The notes below the pieces were generated by a model, which was not told the origin of the DNA, did no database searches, and worked only from the letters and a program-made list of their open reading frames with translations. Shown one piece after another: positions 17,090 through 24,937 of a stretch of DNA of 64,000 bases. Every line of letters starts with the position of its first letter. Position 1 is the first letter of the stretch. A program made the translations under genes and the position numbers. This DNA is from Amycolatopsis alkalitolerans (GTDB taxonomy: Bacteria > Actinomycetota > Actinomycetes > Mycobacteriales > Pseudonocardiaceae), in the NCBI RefSeq assembly GCF_006152065.1, contig NZ_VDFW01000019.1, positions 62,001 through 126,000 of the forward strand, read 5' to 3'.

Positions 17090-17860
17090 ATGTATTCTGT
17101 GCACTTCACCGGGGAAACGTCGTCGAACGGCGTCGTAGAACGCGATTTCGTCGTGGGCGAGGTCCCCGGCGTGCTGTTCTCGCCCGCATCCGGCTCCGAT
17201 CGCGCGCCGCTGGTGCTGATGGGGCACGGCGGCGGCCTCCACAAGAAGACACCGGCACTCCGGGCCCGCGCCCACGACACGGTGACCACCTGGGGTTACA
17301 CCGTGGTCGCGCTCGACGCACCCGGACACGGCGACCGCCCGCGCACGGCCGAGGACGAGCAGGCGCGCACCGACCTCCGGCAGGCGATGATGGCGGGCAA
17401 GCCGGACCAGGTCGCGTCGGTCAGCGCCCGCTACGGCGCCTCGCTGGCCGAGCGTGCCGTCCCGGAATGGCAGGCGACACTCGACGCCCTGCAGGAACTA
17501 CCCGAGATCGGCACCGGCGCACCGATCGGCTACGGCGGCGGGATTTCGCTGGGCACCGCGATCGGGATACCGCTGACCGCGATCGAGCCGAGGATCACCG
17601 CCGCCGTGTTCGGTGGCGGGTTCGTCGTGCACGAGGCACTGATCGAGGCGGCGCGACGGGTCACCGTCCCGGTCCAGTTCCTGCTGCCCTGGGACGACGA
17701 GCACGTCGACCGCCAGTCCGCGCTCGCCCTGTTCGACGCCTTCGCCTCGGAGGAGAAGACGTTGCACGCCAACCCGGGCGATCACCGGACCATCCGCTGG
17801 ACCGGGCTCGACGAGCAGTTCCTGGCCCGGCATCTCGGCCAGGGCTCAGTCGTGCAGTGA
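17090..17860 (+). CDS. Alpha/beta hydrolase (dienelactone-hydrolase-like)
   Basis: The 256-residue cytoplasmic protein has an alpha/beta-hydrolase fold. VLFSPASGSDRAPLVLMGHG and the oxyanion region GGGLHKK come first, then VVALDAPGHGDRP near 73-84. The nucleophile elbow is GISLG at 151-155 (Ser 153), with Asp 202/203 in PWDDEHV and His 232 in PGDHRTI as the likely acid and base. The substrate is unknown. Expression is probably controlled by the leader frame and hairpin at 16981-17080. Its 3' end overlaps the convergent efflux gene by 15 bases. Confidence 0.85.
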   Translation: MYSVHFTGETSSNGVVERDFVVGEVPGVLFSPASGSDRAPLVLMGHGGGLHKKTPALRARAHDTVTTWGYTVVALDAPGHGDRPRTAEDEQARTDLRQAMMAGKPDQVASVSARYGASLAERAVPEWQATLDALQELPEIGTGAPIGYGGGISLGTAIGIPLTAIEPRITAAVFGGGFVVHEALIEAARRVTVPVQFLLPWDDEHVDRQSALALFDAFASEEKTLHANPGDHRTIRWTGLDEQFLARHLGQGSVVQ

Positions 17861-19543
17861 TTCCTCGGTGACCATCGGCCGGCGTGCCCCGCCGTGCAAC
17901 GCCGCGGCGGAGAGGGCGGCCGCGACGAGGGCGGCGAGCCCGCACACGACGTAGCCGAGCGAATAGGCGTGGTCGAGCGCATGGAACGCCACGTCCTTCA
18001 GCGGGTTGAACGGCATCGGCGCCCCGCCCGGGCCGGGGATCGTGGCCGGTACGGCGTTCGCGCCCAGCGGGCCGGAGTTCACCGCGCCGACGGCGGCCTC
18101 CACGGTCGCGCGCTCGGCGCCGGGGACCTGGCCCGGCAGCCCGTTGAACTTCTCCAGCGCCGCGCGCAGCGGGCCGCTGCCCGCCAGCTTGCTCTGGATC
18201 TGGGCAGCGGCCTGGCTGAGCGCGATCGCGCCGACCACGGCGGGGCCGAGGGTGAACCCGAAGTCCCGCAACTGGCTCGTGGTGCCCGAGGCCATCCCCG
18301 CCAGGTGGTTCGGCACCGTGTTGACCGCGACCGCCGTGACCCCGGACAGCGCGAACGCGAAGCCGACCCCGATCAGCGCGAGCGGGGCGATGATCGGCAG
18401 GATCGACATCGACGTCACCGACTGCGTGGCGATCCACAGGTCCCCCGCCCCGATGAGCAGGAAACCGGCGCCGAGCGCCCAGCGCGGGTTGTAGTGGTGG
18501 ATCGCCCGCGCGGTGACCGGCATCAGCACCAGCGCGAAGCCTTGCAGCAGCACGAACGCGATGGCGGTCTTCAACGGCGAAAACTCCTGGATCGCCGAAA
18601 GCCGGATACTCGTCGCGTACGCGGTGCCCAGGAAGCTGAACATGCCGATCACGGTGACGACCGAGTTCGTCGCGAACGCCCGGTTCCGGAACAGGTCCAG
18701 CCGCAGCAGCGGTGCGGGCGAGCGGCGTTCGGCGACCACGAACAGTACGAGGAAGATCACGGCGACCACGAAACCGCCGATCACCCAGCCGTCCGACCAG
18801 CCGCTCGTGGCACCCTGGATCACCCCGAACAGCAGCGCGAACAACGCGACCGCGATCGTGATCTGACCCGGCCAGTCCAGCGAACGGCCTTCCGGCGCCG
18901 ACGAGTTCTGCGCCGTGACCGCGACCGCGGCGCTGATCAATGCCAGCGCGCACACCGCGACGAACGCCCAGCGCCAGGTCGCGTACGGGTCCGAGCCCCA
19001 GCTGATCTTCGTGACGAGCCCGCCGAGCAGCGGCGACACGAAACCGCCCGAAGACAGCGCAGCCGCCCAGATCGCGATTCCGCGAGCGCGGTGCTGGACG
19101 GTGTGGGTGCCGGCGGCGACCATCGCCAGCGAGGTCGGGAACAGCACCGCCGCGCCGATCCCGGCAAGCGCCTGCCCGAGCCACAGCACCGCGACCCGCG
19201 CGTCGGTCGAGACCCCGGCGCCGGGCGTGAGCACGCTGACGATCTCCCCCACGGCCAGCAGCAGGCTGCCGCCGATGAGCAGCCGCTTGCGGCCGAACAG
19301 GTCGCCCAGCACGCCGAAGGTCAGCTCCAGCAGGGTCACCGGCACCAGGAACGCGTCGGAGATCCAGGTCAGCTGCGAGGACGTGGTGCCGAGATCCTGC
19401 TGGAAGAGTCCATTGAGGACAGCGGGGATGGCAAGGCCCACCTGCGCGACACAGACCGCGATCGCGGTGGCGATCCGGGTCCCCGCGGTCAGGGTGGGCG
19501 TGTGCACGGCGGTCCGCTGCTTGACTCCGGCGGTGGGACTCAT
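17846..19543 (-). CDS. DHA2-family (EmrB/QacA) MFS drug efflux transporter
   Basis: The 565-residue protein with about 14 predicted membrane helices fits the DHA2 family of proton-driven exporters. The N-terminal half has QLTWISDAFLVPVTLLELTF, followed by GDLFGRKRLLIGG (the loop 2-3 motif A) and then LGQALAGIGAAVLFPTSLA. The second half includes TSQLRDFGFTLGPAVVGAIA. A long Gly/Pro-rich loop before the final helix (NAVPATIPGPGGAPMPFNPL) is extracellular in prediction and typical of actinobacterial members. ATG 19543 is divergent from the MarR gene, which very likely controls it. Substrates are probably toxic hydrophobic compounds. Confidence 0.88.
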   Translation of the reverse strand: MSPTAGVKQRTAVHTPTLTAGTRIATAIAVCVAQVGLAIPAVLNGLFQQDLGTTSSQLTWISDAFLVPVTLLELTFGVLGDLFGRKRLLIGGSLLLAVGEIVSVLTPGAGVSTDARVAVLWLGQALAGIGAAVLFPTSLAMVAAGTHTVQHRARGIAIWAAALSSGGFVSPLLGGLVTKISWGSDPYATWRWAFVAVCALALISAAVAVTAQNSSAPEGRSLDWPGQITIAVALFALLFGVIQGATSGWSDGWVIGGFVVAVIFLVLFVVAERRSPAPLLRLDLFRNRAFATNSVVTVIGMFSFLGTAYATSIRLSAIQEFSPLKTAIAFVLLQGFALVLMPVTARAIHHYNPRWALGAGFLLIGAGDLWIATQSVTSMSILPIIAPLALIGVGFAFALSGVTAVAVNTVPNHLAGMASGTTSQLRDFGFTLGPAVVGAIALSQAAAQIQSKLAGSGPLRAALEKFNGLPGQVPGAERATVEAAVGAVNSGPLGANAVPATIPGPGGAPMPFNPLKDVAFHALDHAYSLGYVVCGLAALVAAALSAAALHGGARRPMVTEESLHD

Positions 19544-19580
19544 GGAACCTCCACGGTGCGATCCTGGCGGCCCGGAACAT

Positions 19581-19593
19581 ACAGGAATCCTGT
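19581..19593. promoter_or_regulatory. Palindrome in the MarR/efflux divergent promoter
   Basis: ACAGGA-A-TCCTGT is a perfect 6-1-6 inverted repeat located in the 115-base gap between the divergent MFS (start 19543) and MarR (start 19659) genes. The length and symmetry suit a MarR dimer site. It lies 38 bases upstream of the efflux start. Confidence 0.5.
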
Positions 19594-19658
19594 CCTTGTG
19601 TTGCCTGCCGCAACCGAGCCGTAACCGCCCGCGCCCGAAACATCCGGATTACTAGCCC

Positions 19659-20111
19659 ATGCGTCACCATGGACGCGTGCCCACCACGCCGAGCCTGCTC
19701 TACCTGATCAAGCAACTCGAACTCGCCGTCCGCGCGCGCCTTGAGGACATCCTGCGCCCGGAGGGCATCACCGCCCTGCAGTACACCGCGCTCACCGTGC
19801 TCGAACGCCACCCCGGCCTCACGACCGCGGAACTCGCGCGGAACTCGTTCGTCACCGATCAGACGATGGCCGGCATGGTGACCGCGCTCGAGGCGCGTGA
19901 CCTCATCTCGCGGCACACCCACGACGGGGACCGGCGGCGGCGCGTGATCGAACTGACGCCTGCCGGACAGCGGGTCCTCGACCGCTTCCGGGACGAAGTC
20001 GCCGCACTCGAAGAGAGCGCGGTCTCGGGCCTGCGGGGCGAGGAGGCCGCTGCCTTCCGCCGCTATGTCCGGGTCTGTCACGCGGCGCTGGCGGAACGGC
20101 CACCGCACTGA
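19659..20111 (+). CDS. MarR-family transcriptional regulator
   Basis: The 150-residue product starts at ATG 19659, with GTG 19677 as an alternative six codons on. Helices LLYLIKQLELAVRARLEDIL, the wHTH GLTTAELARNSFVTDQTMAG with recognition helix MVTALEARDLI, and the wing SRHTHDGDRRRRVIELTPAG are canonical. The C-terminal helix closes the dimer interface. It is divergent from the DHA2 exporter and presumably represses it until a substrate binds. The 3' end converges on the IMPase gene with a shared hairpin. Confidence 0.88.
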   Translation: MRHHGRVPTTPSLLYLIKQLELAVRARLEDILRPEGITALQYTALTVLERHPGLTTAELARNSFVTDQTMAGMVTALEARDLISRHTHDGDRRRRVIELTPAGQRVLDRFRDEVAALEESAVSGLRGEEAAAFRRYVRVCHAALAERPPH

Positions 20112-20117
20112 TCTGGT

Positions 20118-20139
20118 GCCGTATAGGTCGTTATACGGC
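20118..20139. terminator. Bidirectional hairpin between convergent genes
   Basis: GCCGTATA at 20118-20125 and TATACGGC at 20132-20139 pair perfectly around a 6-base loop. The MarR stop is at 20109-20111 and the hairpin contains the stop of the leftward IMPase gene (20131-20133). There is no long T-run, but the position fits a terminator serving both strands. Confidence 0.55.
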
Positions 20140-20922
20140 CGGTTTCCCAAAGATGCTCATCAGCTCGGCCTTCAGGCCAGGGCAGACGGCGATGGTGGCC
20201 GCCGAATCCACCGTGTGCCCGGTGCCGTCGCCGTCGAGGACGAACCCGCCCGCTTCGCGCACGAGCAGCACACCGGCCAGGGTGTCCCACGGCAGGTTCG
20301 CGAGGATCACCGTCGCTTCGAGCCTTCCCTGCGCGACCCACGCCAGGTCGACGGCGGCGGTGCCGAACATGCGGATGCGCTGCGCACGCGCGCCCAGCGC
20401 GGCCAGCAGGGCGAGGCGCGCGCGGTTCTTCACCTCCGCGCCCTCCCCCACCGCGAAATCCCCGATCGCGATCGCCGCGTCCGCGAGATCCGTCGCGCCG
20501 GACACGTGGATGCGCTCGTCGCAGGCGAAGGCGCCATGACCTTCGACAGCCGTGTACGTCACGTCGAGGAACGGCAGGTCGATCGCCGCCAGCACGGCAC
20601 AGCGTGCTTCCACCAGCCCCAGCGACACGCCGCACAGCGGGATCCCGCGCGCGAAGTTCGCCGTGCCGTCCACCGGATCCAGCGCCCACCACAGCCCGTC
20701 GGACGGCCCCGTACGGCCGTGCTCCTCACCGAGGATCCCGATTTCCGGTGTCTCCCCCGTGAGGAACTCCCGCACCGCCTCCTCGACGGCGAGGTCCACA
20801 TCGGTCACCAGATCGCGATCCCCCTTGGCAATGACCGAAACCGGGGCGCGCTCGCGGACGATCCGGCGCGCGATCGCCACCGCCTCGCGGGCCACCGGCA
20901 GTAGTTCCTGGTGATCAGCCAT
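20131..20922 (-). CDS. Inositol monophosphatase-family phosphatase
   Basis: The 263-residue protein has all motifs of the Mg-dependent, Li-sensitive IMPase superfamily: GDRDLVTDVD near 34-43, GEEHG at 65-69, DPVDGTANF at 82-90 and WDTLAG at 212-217. The family dephosphorylates inositol, histidinol, 3'-phosphoadenosine phosphates and other small phosphates. Its ATG 20922 overlaps the end of the GTP cyclohydrolase gene by 8 bases, so the two are translated together. In that context the natural substrate may be the phosphoribosyl or ribityl-type phosphate of the cyclohydrolase product, a step for which a phosphatase would be needed. That role is an inference. Confidence 0.85.
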   Translation of the reverse strand: MADHQELLPVAREAVAIARRIVRERAPVSVIAKGDRDLVTDVDLAVEEAVREFLTGETPEIGILGEEHGRTGPSDGLWWALDPVDGTANFARGIPLCGVSLGLVEARCAVLAAIDLPFLDVTYTAVEGHGAFACDERIHVSGATDLADAAIAIGDFAVGEGAEVKNRARLALLAALGARAQRIRMFGTAAVDLAWVAQGRLEATVILANLPWDTLAGVLLVREAGGFVLDGDGTGHTVDSAATIAVCPGLKAELMSIFGKPAV

Positions 20923-21553
20923 GGCGCTCGCCGATCGCGAACTCCTCCAGTTGCGGCAGATCGTGCCCGAGCCGGTCGCGTTTCGCGCGGAGATAGGCGA
21001 TGTTGCCGTCGTGAGGCGGCATCAGCAGCGGCACCCGCGCGGTGACCGTGATGCCGTGTTCCTCCAGCGAGGCGATCTTGTCGGGGTTGTTGGACATCAG
21101 GCGCACCGACCGGACGCCGAGGTGGGCGAGGATCCGCGCGGCCGGCGTGTAGTCGCGGACGTCCACCGGCAGGCCGAGGCTCGTGGCCGAGTCCACCGTG
21201 TCCATCCCCTCCTCGTCCTGCAGCACATGGGTGCGGACCTTCGCCACCAGGCCGATCCCGCGCCCTTCCTGCCCGCGCAGGTACACCAGGATCCCGCTGC
21301 CCTCGCCGACGATCGCGTCGAGCGCCGCCCCGAGTTGCTCGCCGCATTCGCAGCGCATCGCGCCGAACACGTCGCCGGTCAGGCATTCCGAGTGCACCCG
21401 CACGAGCACGTCCGCATGCACCGGCGCCCTGCCGTACACCAGCGCCATATGCTCGTGGCCGCCGTAGGCGAACGCGACGGCGCGGAACGTCCCGCGCCGG
21501 GTCACCAGTTCGGACTCGGCGACGTCGTTGTCAGCGATGATCGGGTCGGGCAT
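20915..21553 (-). CDS. GTP cyclohydrolase II homologue with a changed product-determining residue
   Basis: The 212-residue protein from ATG 21553 (GGGAG upstream) is RibA-like. Zn ligands Cys57, Cys68 and Cys70 lie in HSECLTGDVFGAMRCECGEQ, and RGQEGRGIGL (93-102) and SNNPDK are present. It is a free-standing GCHII without the RibB domain. The family's conserved Tyr (KxxAYxLQD, Tyr105 in E. coli) is His109 here (AKVRTHVLQD). In a Streptomyces paralogue, replacement of this Tyr (by Met) makes the enzyme stop at the formylated intermediate FAPy; I recall this from published work. With a creatininase-family hydrolase 48 bases away and no other rib genes near, a dedicated non-riboflavin role is likely. 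Confidence 0.85.
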   Translation of the reverse strand: MPDPIIADNDVAESELVTRRGTFRAVAFAYGGHEHMALVYGRAPVHADVLVRVHSECLTGDVFGAMRCECGEQLGAALDAIVGEGSGILVYLRGQEGRGIGLVAKVRTHVLQDEEGMDTVDSATSLGLPVDVRDYTPAARILAHLGVRSVRLMSNNPDKIASLEEHGITVTARVPLLMPPHDGNIAYLRAKRDRLGHDLPQLEEFAIGERHG

Positions 21554-21601
21554 CCAGTGCTCCCATGGTCTCGAACCGCGCTTTCCCGGTATACACGACG
21601 A

Positions 21602-22297
21602 ATGGACCTGTTGCCGTTCACCACGACCGCCGAAATCTCCGGGCACGACACCGCGGTGGCGGTGCTGCCGGTCGGCAGTTTCGAGCAGCACGGCGCGTTC
21701 CTGCCGCTGGCCACCGACACCGTCATCGCATGCACGCTCGCCGCCGGGATCGCGGCGGCGTATCCGGTGCGGCTGCTGCCGCCGGTCACGATCTCGTGCT
21801 CGCACGAGCACGCGGCGTGGCCGGGCACGGTGAGCGTTTCGGCGAAGACACTGTACTCGATGGTCACCGACATCGCCGCTTCCCTTCGCCAGGGCGGGAT
21901 CCGCCATCTCGTCCTCGTCAACGGCCACGGCGGCAACTACGTCCTGGCCAATGTGGTGCAGGAAAGCCGCGGCGCCATGGCCCTGTTCCCCGGCGTGGCC
22001 GAGTGGGACGAGGCACGGGCGGCCGCCGGCCTGGAAACCAGCAGCGACACCGACATGCACGCGGGCGAACTGGAGACTTCCATCCTGCTGCACGCGCATC
22101 CGCAGCTGGTCCGGCCCGGGTACGAGACGGCCGACTCAGTCGCCCCCGACCGGCGCCACCTGCTGACCACGGGCGTCGAGGCCTATACGGAATCCGGCGT
22201 CATCGGCCGCCCCTCCCTGGCCACCGCCGGCAAGGGCAAGGACGTGCTCGCGGCGCTCGTGGCCACCTTCGGGACGCATCTGGCCCTGTTCGGCTGA
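21602..22297 (+). CDS. Creatininase-family amidohydrolase (ArfB-like candidate)
   Basis: The 231-residue protein starts at ATG 21602. It has the creatininase metal ligands: Glu28 and His30 in VGSFEQHG, Asp39 in ATDT, His109 in NGHGGN and Glu156 in MHAGELETS. Family members hydrolyse C-N bonds in creatinine, in mycofactocin precursor processing (MftE) and, in archaea, in FAPy deformylation (ArfB). No mycofactocin genes are near, while a FAPy-type GTP cyclohydrolase is divergent 48 bases away, so a formamide hydrolase role is my preferred inference. The last 115 bases overlap the convergent flippase-like gene. Confidence 0.8.
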   Translation: MDLLPFTTTAEISGHDTAVAVLPVGSFEQHGAFLPLATDTVIACTLAAGIAAAYPVRLLPPVTISCSHEHAAWPGTVSVSAKTLYSMVTDIAASLRQGGIRHLVLVNGHGGNYVLANVVQESRGAMALFPGVAEWDEARAAAGLETSSDTDMHAGELETSILLHAHPQLVRPGYETADSVAPDRRHLLTTGVEAYTESGVIGRPSLATAGKGKDVLAALVATFGTHLALFG

Positions 22298-23145
22298 CCA
22301 CGCAGGAACAGCACGAGCGCGCCCGGCAGGGCGGCGACGAGCGTCAGCACCCCGTACACCACCGCCGCGGTGACGCCGTGCGCCGCGCCGAGGCCCGCGG
22401 CGCCGAACGCGACCGCGGCGAAAGCCTCGCGCGGCCCGTAGCCGCCGATGTTCACCGGCAGGCCCATCACCAGCAGTGTCAGCACCACGAGCGGGACCAG
22501 CGTCGTCACCGGGGCGTGCAGCCCCGAGGCCCGGATGGCGACCAGGTACATCGTCACATGGCCCACCACCGTCAGCGCGGACAGCAGCATGACGCCCGGC
22601 AACGTGGACCGGTCGAGCAGGCCGCGGCCCCACCGCGCCGCGGCCGCGAGCGCGCCGGCCGCGAGCACCACACCCACCACCGCGATCGCCGTGTCACCGC
22701 CCGGCAGGACCCCGGCGAGACCCGGGTCGGCCAGCAGCACCACGACGGCGACCGCGATCAGCACCACCTGGCCCGCGAACCGTTCGAGGAACACCGCCCG
22801 CACCCCGCGCCCCATCGCACCGGACTGCTGGCCATGGCTGACCGCGCGGTGCACGTCCCCGAGCACGCCCGCGGGCAGCACGGCGTTGAGCAGCAACGCC
22901 CGGTAGTACTCGGTGACCGCTTCGCCGAGCTTGAGCGGAAGCCCGAGGCGGCGGGCGACCAGGCACCACCGCCAGGCGCTCGCGACCGTCGTGGCCAGCC
23001 CGATCACGAGCGCCGCCGCCAGCGCCGGCCCGTCGATCGCGCGCAGCCCCGCCAGGAAGGCGCCGCTGCCCACGCGCCACACCAGGACGCCGAGGATGCC
23101 GGCCCCGACGAGGAGTTTCAGCCAGGGCCAGATTCTGTTGAACAA
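22183..23145 (-). CDS. Flippase-like/lysylphosphatidylglycerol synthase TM-domain membrane protein
   Basis: The product is about 320 residues with roughly 8 membrane helices. The start is uncertain; TTG 23145 (LFNRIWPWLKLLVGAGILG) lies inside the end of the methyltransferase gene. Family marks are TTVASAWRWCLVARRLGLPL, the motif YYRALLLNAVLPAGVLGDVH, RAVFLERFAGQVVLI and GGYGPREAFAAVAFGAAG. This UPF0104/AglD-type TM domain occurs in MprF and in proteins thought to move lipid-linked sugars. The basic C-terminal tail (about 38 residues) is encoded antisense to the creatininase gene. A role in moving a glycosylated or lipid-linked product across the membrane would fit the cluster. Confidence 0.78.
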   Translation of the reverse strand: MFNRIWPWLKLLVGAGILGVLVWRVGSGAFLAGLRAIDGPALAAALVIGLATTVASAWRWCLVARRLGLPLKLGEAVTEYYRALLLNAVLPAGVLGDVHRAVSHGQQSGAMGRGVRAVFLERFAGQVVLIAVAVVVLLADPGLAGVLPGGDTAIAVVGVVLAAGALAAAARWGRGLLDRSTLPGVMLLSALTVVGHVTMYLVAIRASGLHAPVTTLVPLVVLTLLVMGLPVNIGGYGPREAFAAVAFGAAGLGAAHGVTAAVVYGVLTLVAALPGALVLFLRGQPNRARCVPKVATSAASTSLPLPAVAREGRPMTPDSV

Positions 23146-23957
23146 GGCGCACCACCGATCGCGAGCAGGTCGACATGGCCGACCACGACCTCGCTGCCGA
23201 GCCGGCGACACTGGTAGTCCGCGGCGTACGGCTGCAGTTCGGGCTGCTGCTCGCACGCGGCGTCAACCCATCCACGAAACCACTGCCGGAAAAGTTCACC
23301 GGGGCCGAGCCGCCAGGGGCTGCGGCGGCTGTGCACGATCGCCCCACGCCGCACGAACGCCTCGATCGTGACCTCGATCGCATCCGGTCCCAGCAGGCGC
23401 CTGCCGCCGGTTTCCCGTCGCTGGTGGTCGTCGAACGCGGCGGCGAAGCGGCGGTCGAGGGGATCCGGCGGGGTGAACCCGACCTGCCCGGCGACCGAGA
23501 GAGTCAGCAACGCGGGGCATCCCGCGACCGTGCACGCCTCGGCGAGCGCGTCGACCTCGTCGGCCGTCAGCAGGTCGAGCAGTGCCGAGGCGGTGACCAG
23601 GGAGGCGCCTTCCAGATCGCGCGCGGTCAGCTTCGTCAGGTCGCCGGCGCGGATCTCGGCCGGGGCCGGGATACTCGCGGCGGCGCGGGCGAGCAACTGC
23701 GGATCGCGGTCGTGCAGGACCCAGCGCTGCGGCCGCGGCAGCAGCGGCGCGAGCCAGCGGCCCATCGAACCGGTGCCGCAGCCGAGGTCGTGCACCACGA
23801 GCAGAGCGTCCGGGAGGACGGCACGCAAGGGTTCGAGCAGTGCGACGGCACGGGCCGCGGCGTCGGCCTTTTCGCGCAGTGCCAGCCAATCCGGGCTGAA
23901 CGCCGGGATCAGAGCCGGGCCAGCACCGCCGCCAGCCGGCGTGAGGTTTCGGTCCAC
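23118..23957 (-). CDS. Class I SAM-dependent methyltransferase of the pterin-like cluster
   Basis: From GTG 23957 (49 bases inside the glycosyltransferase end) the product is 279 residues. SAM motif I is VVHDLGCGTGSMGRWLAPLL, followed by VLHDRDPQLLARAA (motif II region) and RAGDLTKLTARDLEGASLVT, TASALLDLLTADEVDALA and a Trp-rich C-terminal part RQWFRGWVDAACEQQPEL. The start could lie downstream, but no other good initiation codon is seen before [20 protein letters not shown]. The substrate is unknown; it is sandwiched between glycosyltransferase and flippase genes and translationally linked to both. Confidence 0.75.
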   Translation of the reverse strand: MDRNLTPAGGGAGPALIPAFSPDWLALREKADAAARAVALLEPLRAVLPDALLVVHDLGCGTGSMGRWLAPLLPRPQRWVLHDRDPQLLARAAASIPAPAEIRAGDLTKLTARDLEGASLVTASALLDLLTADEVDALAEACTVAGCPALLTLSVAGQVGFTPPDPLDRRFAAAFDDHQRRETGGRRLLGPDAIEVTIEAFVRRGAIVHSRRSPWRLGPGELFRQWFRGWVDAACEQQPELQPYAADYQCRRLGSEVVVGHVDLLAIGGAPCSTESGPG

Positions 23958-24937
23958 GGCGCCAGCATGCCACGGCGAGCGCGTGCCTCGCCGCGGAGCG
24001 CGTCCCGCCGGACCGGATCGCCGAACCACGACCGGAGCCCGTCCGCCAGCGCGGCCGCGTCGCCCGGCGGCACCACGATCCCCGCCGCCCCAAGGGTTTC
24101 CGCGATCCCGGCCACATCCGTCGCCAGCACCGGAATCCCGCGCGCGAGCGCTTCGGTCACGACCATGCCGTAGGTCTCCGCCAGTGAGGGCAGCACCACG
24201 AGATCGGCGGCCGCATAGGCGTTTTCGAGCGCGCGCCCGGTGAGCGGTCCCGCGAGGTCGATGCGCTCGCCGAGCCCGTGCCGGCGGATCAGCTTCCGGA
24301 TCCGCTCCACATAGGCCGCGTCTCGCCGCACCGGTCCGGCAAGCGTGCACCGCCACGCCCCCTCGACCCGCGCCAGGGCCTCGACCAGCAGATGCTGCGC
24401 CTTGCGCGGGGTCAGCGAGGCGACGCAGAGCAGGTGGGAAACGCCGTCGGTGCCGGGCGCGAGCGGGGCGGGATCAGTGCCCGGCGGGACGACGTGAACC
24501 TTTTCCGGCGGCAGCCCGTGATGCTCGATGAGCCGGTTCGCCGCCCACCCGCTGGTCGCGATGACCGCGCGCACGGCTTGCACCGTCTCGCGCTCGCGGG
24601 CGTCCAGATCCGTGACGTCCGGTGGTGCCAGTCCCGTCTCGTCCGCCAGTGGCAAGTGCACGAGGACCGCGAGGCGCAACCGTTTCGCTTGCGGCACCAC
24701 GACTTCCGGCACTCCACATGCGACGATCCCGTCGAGCAGCACGACCTCGCCGTCCGGGCTGGCCGCGAGCGCCGCGGCCAGCCCTGCGGTGGACGCCGGG
24801 CGTGGCCACGCTCCGGGAAGCGCCGTCTCGTGCACGCCGGGCAGGCCTTCGCACGCCCGGCGGTCGTAGATGTTGCCGCCGCTGGGCACGGTCACGTCGT
24901 CGACGTCACCGGGCAGCACGACGTGCACGATCGTCAC
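23909..24937 (-). CDS. Family-4 (GT-B) glycosyltransferase
   Basis: The 342-residue protein from GTG 24937 (GTGA overlap with the PTPS-like gene) has an N-terminal acceptor domain ([20 protein letters not shown]) and a GT4 C-terminal donor domain: [20 protein letters not shown] near 193-212, [20 protein letters not shown] near 255, and the signature [20 protein letters not shown], followed by [12 protein letters not shown]. Family members transfer nucleotide-activated sugars with retention. Acceptor and donor cannot be predicted. It sits in the five-gene leftward operon 26311-22183. Confidence 0.85.
   Translation of the reverse strand: MTIVHVVLPGDVDDVTVPSGGNIYDRRACEGLPGVHETALPGAWPRPASTAGLAAALAASPDGEVVLLDGIVACGVPEVVVPQAKRLRLAVLVHLPLADETGLAPPDVTDLDARERETVQAVRAVIATSGWAANRLIEHHGLPPEKVHVVPPGTDPAPLAPGTDGVSHLLCVASLTPRKAQHLLVEALARVEGAWRCTLAGPVRRDAAYVERIRKLIRRHGLGERIDLAGPLTGRALENAYAAADLVVLPSLAETYGMVVTEALARGIPVLATDVAGIAETLGAAGIVVPPGDAAALADGLRSWFGDPVRRDALRGEARARRGMLAPWTETSRRLAAVLARL

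Noticed and set aside
17661-20150. Long minus-strand frame of about 830 codons spanning the efflux gene
   Set aside because: It is another frame of the DHA2 transporter region, Arg/Gly-rich and without helices, crossing a divergent promoter and the MarR gene.
20915-21553. Ordinary riboflavin-pathway GTP cyclohydrolase II
   Set aside because: The product-determining Tyr is His and no other rib gene is nearby, while PTPS-like and creatininase genes are. Not excluded, only less likely.
21602-22297. Mycofactocin system creatininase MftE
   Set aside because: No mftA-F genes are in the neighbourhood, although NDMA-dependent dehydrogenases exist 37 kb away.
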